Shown here: piece after piece, positions 35,201-45,800 of the stretch
How positions within the stretch are numbered: position 1 is the stretch's first letter
How the letters are laid out: every line of letters begins with the position of its first letter
Assembly: GCF_040954835.1 (NCBI RefSeq)
Contig: NC_090714.1
Location: 4,762,501 to 4,826,500 of the forward strand
Length of the DNA: 64,000 nt
From: Lepisosteus oculatus
Lineage: Eukaryota > Chordata > Actinopteri > Semionotiformes > Lepisosteidae
Reading direction: 5' to 3'
Position numbers and translations under genes: made by a program
The notes under the pieces: model-generated
Database searches by the model: none
What the model was told of the DNA's origin: nothing
The model's input: only the letters and a program-made list of their open reading frames with translations

Positions 35201-38200
35201 CGGAGTTGGATTCTATGACTGTTTTGAGGGAGAGGATCCAGGAGCTGGAGACACAGATGAATGCAATGAAGGACGAGCTGGAGCACAAGCACCTGGAGGG
35301 AGATGTGTCCAGCCTGAGGGAGAAATACCAGAAAGACTTTGAAAACTTAAAGGTTTCTAGATGTTTTGTTCTAGTCTTCTAGGCTTTATCTGTGGATTTC
35401 AGGTTGCAATGGCTCATTACAGCTCTGTTTGTGCCGCAAACAGAAAAATGGACTTGCCAAAAGCCTTGTTGATATTTACCTATTTGCTCCATGAATGAAT
35501 GAGCTTCTTAAAATTTAGGCCTTTGTTTACTGAAAGTTTCCAGGGTCAAAAGTGATTTTTTTGTGTCAAATGTTATTTTAAATGTCGCGCAAAGTGCCCT
35601 CAGAAACGTGCACAACATTTTCAGTCTGAATTTTTCCCAGGAATTTGATGATAACAACATGGAAGCAGTTTCTTTAAGGCTTAACCTTTTCATCTTGTAC
35701 AGTCTGTAAAATTCAGAAAGTGCATCATCCCAGGGGCTTAAGTGTTTGAGGTTTCAGTCACTTTTGTTTGAAATAACAGGTGAGCTAACAATGGCTTGAT
35801 TTGCTATTGTGAGCTTCTGTATTGAAACAGTCAGTGCTCTTCTCTAGTTATGTTACAGTGAGCTGAGTCTGCTGTTTTGGATTGTTCCAAATTCAGAGCT
35901 GAGAAGCTCCTGAAAAATGACATTTGTTTAAGGATGCCATTGCAACTTTAAATCCATGTCCTTGTTAATAAACCAAATAAATCCTTTACATACCTTCCAC
36001 TCCCATATTCCCATCTCACATCCCATGCTGTTGCTCTCCATGATAAACACACCACTGACATACTGTGTTGCATCATGGAAGCTGTTTAACATAGGTGGCT
36101 TGAAATGCAGAGACAGTGCAGCCATCACTGCTTCGAAGTCTAAGCACTGTATGGCAAGCCAATGGAAAGTTTTACCTCTGAAAGTCTTCCACCTTTTCTG
36201 GATCTGAGGCCATCGTGCATGACTGGTTCTTCCTTTCATTTGTTTTTCTCTGAAACCTTCAGTAACTTCTGGTCAAATGAAAATGGTTAATGAATCAGTA
36301 GCATAAAAACATTAGCACAGCAGTGTCGTAAGTATGTCAGTGGAGAACATACCTTATTTTAAAGTAATTCAATTCTTACAAGTGCGATTCTAACAATGTA
36401 TTGCTGTTGTGGAGAAAACAAGCATAAACTACTTTGGTCATAGCCCAGTGATTACAGCGTAGTTAGCTGAAGTTATCCACATCTCTGGGCTTCTGTCCTG
36501 TCAGGAACTGTACTCCTGTGCTCTGTGCTTTCATTTAAGTGAAGGCGGCAGGGAGAATATTTAGCAGGCGCCTTTAATTTTCTGTCAGCCATGATTTATA
36601 TGATTGTTTCCAGAGCAACATCAGAACACAATACAGTAAGCCAGCTGAAATCATTTGGGTTTGGCCACATAAAAAAGAAATGTCATTCTTACTGCAAGTT
36701 TAATAAGCTTTCATGCAAATTTAAAAATAAAATAGCAAAGGACATTTGTTACAGAAGCAGCTTCATTTTCCTAAGGACTGGATGGTATTAAAAACACTTA
36801 TTTAAAAACAACATTGCAAGGGCTAGTGCAGAGTACATTGTGACACTTTTATTGTCCTATATCCTTGAATTAGAACGTAATCACCAGATTCATTGCCTTC
36901 AAAGTGATTGGCATTTCTCTTTCAATTTTCAGAACACAGAACCTTGTTCGGACAGGGTGTTTAACAATTCTTGATTTTGAGGTCAAATCTCCACCAACTA
37001 GATTTCATCATTCGTCTTCAACTAAAGCCAGTTTTTGTATCGTTACCCTCCCGATGTTATGTTGAACCAAACATGAAACAGCTTCCTGCTATCAGCAATG
37101 AATGAAATTGTATCTTCCTCAAACCCCTCAGACCTGGTGCTTTACCCAGAATGACCAAAATCCAGGATTTACTTTCACCTGAGATTATGCCCACATCGCA
37201 TCTTCTGTGCCCTGTTCAAAGCTTTGCATTGTAGCTAACTCCCTGTAAAGCAGTGGTATTGCATGGCATTGAAATTGTGGTGAAGCTTGTTTTTGCTTTC
37301 TTCAAGATGTACACGGGGCACAAAGGCAAGTGTAAACTTTATACACATTGGCACTAACCACAGATGATATGAAAACACTGAGGTTTCTTGTAAAGTAGTG
37401 AGAGAATTCAATGGTTCATACTGTAGGCTACCGGAAACATCCTCCTTTTTAGCAGCTCTTTATGATGTGCTTTTACTGTCAGACAAACGTCGTTTGCTGC
37501 TGGAGATTTTAGTACTGGATGGAATATGTCCCAGCTGTTCACTACCTCTAGCATCTAGAGCTGCTGCAGTGGGTTGCATCTTGCTTTGAGGCTTGCATTT
37601 GCTCCCTTTGTGGTGAGTTGGATAATAACCTTGACATTAGAGGAACAGACAGTGCTGTACTGTTAAGAGCACCAGCCTGCCGAGTTCTCCACACACCTCC
37701 TGTGGGCTTTGGAATGACTGTAACTCCAGTGCAACAGAGCTGGTGTATGCAAAGCATGTGTACTAGACTCAGCGGCGTTTTGTAGAGTTTCAGTTTTCAC
37801 GCAGACAGGAAACCTAATGCTTGGGGGGAAAAATCTGAGAAGTGAAAAATAAAATACAATAAAAATCGCGGCGCTGCGGCCGACCTTTATTAACTTATAT
37901 CAAATGCGTCACGGAAGTCATAACGACACGCTGCAGGTAGGACATGCTTTGGTTTTGAAAGGAAGCTTTCCTCTCTAGTTTATTTCTGAAGGCCTTTTAA
38001 AAAAATATTTTTCCACCCCCACTTCATTTCTTCCCTGTGACACCCCCTCCCCTCCTTCCCCGCCTCCATGGCCTGATGCCTCGCTTCGTCATCTTTCTCG
38101 ATGATCCTTAACTGCCAATAACCAGTGACTGGGCACCGCTCCCTTTCCGTAGATGTCAACCTAGATTCACATGACCATCGCGAGCCACGGCAGGCAGCCT

Positions 38201-41200
38201 GGGAGCAGCAGCCGCGCCGGTCTCGGCTGCTCTCGGGGCTGACCCCTGAGCGGAGGCCCGTGAGCAGGGGTGGACAAAGCGTTTGACCGGCCCTCTGGTG
38301 CGGATTCTTCCCGTTTCCCCAGGCGACGTGCGAGAGGGGCTTTGCGGCCATGGAGGAGACGCACCAGAAGGTGATAGAGGACATCCAGAGGCAGCACCAG
38401 AGGGAGATCTGCAAGCTGTTGGAAGAGCGGGAGAGGCTGCTGGCCGAGGAGACGGCTGCCACAATTGCCGGTGAGGCCCCCGTTTGGTCCTCTGGTTGCC
38501 TTTTTCCCCCCCACCGAACCCCCGATGCCAGCGTGGAGCCCTCACACGTGACATCGGGGTTACCGTGTGTGGCGTGGGACGCGACACCAAGCACAAAATG
38601 GAAGGGGACCCCTCCCCCCCCCCCCCCCCCCCCAAAAAGCCAGCGTATAGAAACTGCGCTTCATGCAGGGTCTGACGCAGACACTCATGCAGAAGGCTAG
38701 TGTTTATATCAAGTTCACATTTACTTGTCATTCCAGCCATATACAAGTTTCAATGGAACGATGCAGTGCAATTACAGACGGGACACTGGGATAGACGCTG
38801 TAGAAAGGATACGCAACGTGCAAATTACTAAGGCAGCGTACACGGGATATACACATAGTGTAATTTGACTATTACAGAATAGTACAAGGAAGTACATCAT
38901 ACACTAAACACTGGGGGAATTTGAACCCTGTCTCTGGAATTGGAACCGGGTGCAAATAGATTCCAGGCTGTTGAGGAGCCTGACGGCCTGCAGGAAAAAG
39001 CTGTTACAGAGTGTGGTGGAGCTAGACCGTACAATTGCGATATCTAAGAGAAAGGTTTATTAAATCTTCCGTTTTAATTCAAAGGGGCTTGCATTCCCCC
39101 AATAAATATAAACTGTGGCATTACACGGGGGGGGGGATGTTCAGTGTGGAGGTGGAGCACTGGATTAAGGGCAACCACAGCTGTGGGAGCCCTTTAAGAC
39201 ACACTGAACACCTCCCCGGAGGGATGAGCAGATCCCCGCAAGGGGAGAACCTTCCATCCACAGCCCCGGAGGGGATTGTGACGGGAGCTTAAGGCCGTAT
39301 TTTTCCTTCATTTTCTTTTCCTTGTCTCCTGTCCCACCTTGTATCTCCCACCGGGCTGGAGTTTGAGTGCTTTTTTTGTTTTCATCCAGTCTGGATCCCA
39401 CTGACTAGGGATAACCGAGTCTGGATTCCAAGTGGTCCTTTTCCCCCAGGCTGAACCCCGTTAAGCAGGGAACAGTCCAGGCTGGACACCGCTGTGCAAA
39501 GTGGTGCATTTTTCTTTTTGCTTTTCCCTTTTGTGTTTTTTTTTTTCTGGTTTTCACTAACCTCACACCGGTGCCTCTGCCCCCTCACACGGGGCGTTGA
39601 CTTTTTCCGGTGCTCCCCGCAGCTCCCCCACTCCCGCACTGTTACGACAGCACCCAGCTTGGCGTCTCAGCTCACCACGGCAGTCCTTACCTTGGTTAAC
39701 ATGGTCATTGGCTTCCCTCCCCTGTTAGCTATTGAAGCCATGAAGAATGCACACCGAGAAGAGCTGGAGAAGACCCAGCGCTCCCAAATCACCGGGATGA
39801 ACTCGGACATCGAAGAGCTCCGAAAGCAGTACAAGTAAGTGGGCAACCCTTTGTCTGCTGGGCAGTGACCTGAGAATGTCCGTTTCAGAGCAATCCAGCA
39901 GGTGCAGGTGGTGGTGAACGGACAGCTCATTTTGGGATTTTGCTTTCGTGTAGCCAAGTCTGTGTTGAGGGGAAAAGAAAGGTGTTTCTTCACCGATAGG
40001 TCTTTGCAAAGTGAATCTTCGCTTGGTAACGGAATACTTCAGGTTCGCCCCATGTCATCTTCAGATGAGCTAATGAAGGCGTTACTTTTGAAATGGTGTG
40101 TTACTGCCCTAACCCAAAAGAAAAATGGCTTCAGCTTATTCCATGATGATGACAGCAGTGCAGAAATAGGAATTTCTTCTTGTCTCTGGTCTCCCCGCCG
40201 CCAGAGAAGAGCTACAGTCCATCCACCGGGAGCTGGAGGTGCTTTCAGAGCAGTATTCCCAGAAGTGTCTGGAGAACGCCCACCTGGCACAGGCCCTGGA
40301 GGCCGAGAGGCAGGCCCTGCGACAGTGCCAGCGTGAGAACCAGGAGCTCAATGCGCACAATCAGGTGAGCGCCGCCGGGCGACCTGGGAGTCCGTATCCC
40401 GGGACACGAGACCTGACCTCCCGGAGCTGGTTAAAAAGAAACAAAAAACAAGTGGAGGTCGGCACAAGTTGGCACGACAAAGGTCGAAACCTGGAAAATT
40501 CCTCAGCAGGTTCACCGGGGATTATAGTTTGAAAACACGGGCCTTGTTTTATGTGCATGGTAGACAGGCTCTCACGTGAACAGAGAAATGCCCAAAACGC
40601 GTTTCTTAAAAAGCCTCCCTTGTGCTTTTGCTGGGGAAGCTAAACTTAGATCTTTCAATGCTAAAAAATAGATCTTTCAATGTTTGTGCTGCACAGGTGA
40701 TCGTGTTACATTACAGTTTTGATCCCTTTGTAAAACGCGATGTTTACAGACCCCGGCGAGTCACAGCTGCAAAATACTTAAAGATTTAAGCCCTCCAAAG
40801 TATCGTTTCTCCTTTCCTGTTTTATTCTTTTTGCGCTTTGAGAGTCTTTGCAGTGGCGGTTGTCTTGCAGGAGCTGAATAACCGCCTGGCAGCGGAGATC
40901 ACCCGATTGCGGTCCAGTATCACCGGAGAGGAGGCTGGCTCACCTCTCACTCATGGCAAGGACATCTACGAGCTTGAGGTATGGGCTCCGTTCCTCTTCA
41001 TCACTGCGACAGGAGCTTATCGCTTCAATAACCAAGTGGGCACAACTGAAAACCACGGTGAAATGCATTTAAAACCGAAAACAGGAGGCACATCTTTATG
41101 CAATGGTCTGTGGGAGTATGGATCAAGCCACCGTGTCATACTGCTGAAACCGGCAGCCTGATCTTGAAATCTCGAGGTCTTTGGATTGATTAAATATTAA

Positions 41201-42813
41201 CCACCAGACAGGCTAGATGGGTCAAACGACCTCCTCGTGTTTGCAACTTTTTTGTTCTTAAAACGTAAAGTAATGTTAGAAAAAGAGGCCCTGAGAAGAG
41301 ATCAAATTTCTCCGATGCCTCTTACTCGGTGCTTTGAAATGGCACGTCATTGATCACGTAGTTTGGGAGAAAAAAAATAGATTATTTTTGGAAAAACAGG
41401 AATACATACTAGTATATTAAAAAAAACATGAAGCCACTATAGTCTGCAAGGATGGTATCTGTTATTGTCAAATTCATAATAATCTAATTAATCTCCCTTG
41501 ATTTAATTTAGCTTTGACGTCATGTCAAACCTTTAAATGCGCTGTCTACCACCCAGTGATCATGTACAGCCGTGTTTGTGTAAAAGTTTGGTTCCTTGTG
41601 AGAAACGGAGTGACAGAAAGTTATTTTCTCTCTCGGTTCAGGTTTGCGCAAATTCACCGGGGATATAAAAGTAACTCTTTGTGATTTCATCTGCCTTTAT
41701 TTTTTTTTTTACAGGTTTTACTGCGGGTCAAGGAATCGGAAATCCAATATCTAAAACAAGAAATCCACTCACTGAAGGACGAACTCCAGTCTGCACTAAG
41801 GGTATATCAAAGTTTCACGGGTCTATTGAATGGTACCAAGGCTTTTGAAAAAGAGTTTTTGATGTTAGCATTTTGTGTTCTTTATTGCTAGTTCTGCATG
41901 TTTTTCATTTATTGTTTCCATCTTTGATTATTTGCCATGGAGACTAATGATCTCCTTTCAGGGGTCAAATTCAGTTTCAGTGGCGGAGGGCGCGAGCCCG
42001 CGTGGAACCGCGACGGTCACACAAGGAAGATCCGTCTCCGACGTCGCCCGCACGGGTTAACTGAAGTTGGTTTTTCCTTTCCCTTCTGTCAGGACAAGAA
42101 GTACGCCACGGACAAGTACAAGGACATCTACACGGAGCTGAGCATCGTGCGAGCGAAGGCGGAGTGTGACATCATGAAGCTGAAGGAGCAGCTGATGGCG
42201 GCCACAGAGGCGCTGGGGGAGAAGACGGCGGAGAGCACCCCTGTGTCTGGATATGGTGAGCTCCTCTTTCCAGTGTGACCCACACGCTCCCAGGCAAACC
42301 GTCCGCCCACTCTCTGACGCTTTCTTTGCTTGGTACAGAACACCTACCTCCTATCACCTACTGTAGAGTGTAAAACGAAGCACCGCGTTTGTGCTGGTCC
42401 TTTACAAGAACTGTTTTCTTAGTTAATGAAACACCGAGTTTTAAAAACTGGACACAGACTTTTGCCTTGGTTGAGGTTTTTGGATATCTGATGGTTGATG
42501 TCCTGATGTAAAAATGAGGTCATTAAGAGTAATTGTGTGCGGCATGTGAAAAGATGCAGTGTTTTAGCCGCCCAAAGAAAAACCAATGCTTATTGCCCGA
42601 GGTTTTGTGAGCTTTCACGTCCTGTGTCCCCAAAGCTCGAGTTTTCTCAAGCAGTGGTAGTCTTTGCTGGTCCTGGAGGATGACGAGACACTAATAAGTA
42701 ACTTGACTGGAATGGTTGCAGTTCTTTTTACTACACAGACGTTTGAGATTTTATTCGCCTTTTAAATGCAATCGTCAAAACAGGATCTTCAGAAGTTAAA
42801 ATCTATCAAACCG

Positions 42814-42864
<51 letters not shown>

Positions 42865-45800
42865 AAGAAGAGCAGAAACCAACAAGTGAGTGAGCCTTCA
42901 GGACCAGAATTGTGAACCCCTGTGTGGGACATTCTCTCAATAACAAAGTTCTTGACTGTAAATCTATAGTTGACTCCAATTGTGAATCCTTACAAAAGCC
43001 ACTCTATTATCATTTAGACTTTTTTTTCTGTTGGGGATCCAAGTGACCCCCCTGGGTGTTTAAAGAGAACGTAACCTTGAAAAAGCCCAGAGTGAAGACC
43101 TGAGGATCTTTATGTGGTTTTTCAGTGCTTCTTTGACTGTTTGATCATGTCTTGTTTTGCATCGCAGATATAATGAAATCTAAAAGTAATCCTGATTTTC
43201 TCAAGAAGGAGAGGTCAAGTGTTAGCCGACAAATTCGAGGGGTGCGGTCTAAGGTGAGTCTTAGTCTTATTTCTACCTGAATTAGTGTGACCACAGTAGA
43301 TTAGCTCTTCTTTTTGGTGACTATGTAGAGAAGGACCACAGAGAGAGTATAAATTTGGCGTACATTACTTTGTATTAAATTTTATAGCACCTCAGCCACT
43401 AACTACTTTTGTACAAGAGAGTGGTGATATCCCATTTCTGTGTCCCAGAACTTGTGTTTGTACAAGATGTCAATAGCGTAAGAGGCCGACACATCCGGTA
43501 TCAGAACAGAACCATCCCAAATGCTGAAATGAATGCCTCTGGCAACTGTTTTTCAAAGCAATTTCTGAATTAAAGCACATTCAAAATTGTCTCAAAAAAG
43601 CAGTATCACTTGCAATTAAAGGCAATGACTGCTGAATTAAGTAGCATCTCTGGAAAAACTTTAATTGGAAATACCCAATCAACTTTTTACAATGACGATA
43701 ACCACAATACATAACCTAGAATAACCTAGAAAATATTTTCCTGTGTAAACTCTCAGGCACTTGATCTGCTACCCTTGTTGCCTAGTAATGTGGAGCAATA
43801 GAAATTTGTTTACAGAAGATAATCGGCTGAGATAGTCAATCTCCACACCTTCATACCTTTTTTTTTTCTGGGGGATGGTGACAAGATCCAGCCTTTTTAT
43901 CTGTGATTGATCTTTTCACAATTGATTATTGATTTGATTACATTACTAAGCAGTTGACTAGACCAGTGCCTGCGTTGGGGGTACAGTACAAGATGTTCAG
44001 TGCCTCTGTGTGGAGATGTCAGAAATCAGCCTTATGCACTGTTTCTCGTTTGCACATGTGCAGTAACTGTGTGTGTGTCTAAGCTTGTCCTTCATCTTTT
44101 GCCCTGACAGTCTGTAATTGAGCAGGTCTCATGGGACAGCTGATGACTGCCAGGGAGTGGGTATGCCTGTGATCTAGGTAACTTCATAGAGCGTGACCCA
44201 TCCTGCATGCCACACGTCCATCTGTCTCCAAGACTGCTCTCAGGCTTGGTTGTTTCTAACAGGGAAGGGCAAACCTTGGTCTTTCCATTACATTGCAACA
44301 TAGGACTCCAGCCTAACCAAGTCCGTTGTGCACATTATTAAACATTATTGCATAATCCTTGCAGACTACTTAAGCTTAATTAAATATTAGATAGAGATAC
44401 AATACTTCTAACTGAATGGAAAAGTCAAGATTTCCTGCCCCTGCTGTAGCACAGTGACTTCATCCTATTTGGGGATTTTCCCCTGGGAACAAACTATCGT
44501 GATATCCTTTCACATGTTTTTCCAGCTCCTGGTATTGTGTGCATGTGTCACAATGCATTTTTAGAATTATCTTTCCGTTTTGATCTCTTCATTCCAAATA
44601 GAAACTGTACAAATGGCATATGGTCACTATCGCCAGTAATGTTTCATTTGGGACAGTAGGATTCCCTAGAAGGCACCTCAAAACCACTCTTGAAGATCAA
44701 GTAAAAAATCCAGTAAATTATAAATGACATCATTTAACATGCTCTTCAAATTGTTTCCTGCTCTCCCAACACAAGAGATATATGGAGTGGATCTTTACAA
44801 AAATGCACAATAAAATGTTCTCACTCTGCAAGTCCTCTTAAATTAGGGCCACCTTTTCACAGCACTTGTGAAGTGTATTCTGCCTTAATTATTAAAATAA
44901 TTCATAGTTGAGCTTTTGAATTGGTTTAGTGAGTCTGAACTGATTATAAGTTGACAACTGGGTCAGTCAAACAAAAGCAATGAGATCCTAACAGCAACAG
45001 ATAAAAAAATAGATTATTCTGGGGACTGGCATGTCATGTAATATATCGGAGATTTCTGAGGTACAAGGAGGAATAACATATTTTGCAAGTCTACAATGAG
45101 CTGACTGACCACTGCAAATCTCAAATCCTTCCCTATTATGGAATCATAGCATATCGGTTCTGTTTATTTCCAGGAAAATGTGGTTAGATTCTTTATTATC
45201 TGAGCAGAAACTTGAAACAATTAGCATGCACACAAAAAGGATTCCCTGTACATTTAGTCTGGCTTCCAAGGTGTATCAGTTTCATCTGAGAGAAGTTGTA
45301 AAGAAGGGTGAACTTCTATAGATACTTTTAAATTAGATTATATTGATGTAATTTGAATCCTCCTTCTTCTGGTGAACATCAGTAGAGGTGTGACTGCCAG
45401 CTTCAGTACATCCTTGTACATATAGACTGATGAATTGTTTCTAATGCGTGGCTCTTACCTTATAGTAAATATCAAGGGTCTGATCTGTGTCATTAGCTGA
45501 CTCTGATCAGGCTTAAGTGTGTAATAGGCCCAGATTAAGGGTGTCTCATGTCATGCAGTGACCACTGGGATTTGCAGAGTCTGACAACTTGCAGTATTGT
45601 GCCCATCAGAGATAATTTCTGATGGTTGGTTCTGACAAAGTATGTATGGTCCTTCCCTGTCCTTGGTAGGGTTTTATTAGTTTAAATGGTTGCATATTTT
45701 TGTGCACACTGTTAAGAAACGGGCGATTTAACAGTTGTGTACTATGGTTATTATTATTACAGAGACAGCTTCACTGACTTTTTAATTCAAAGTCTTATCT

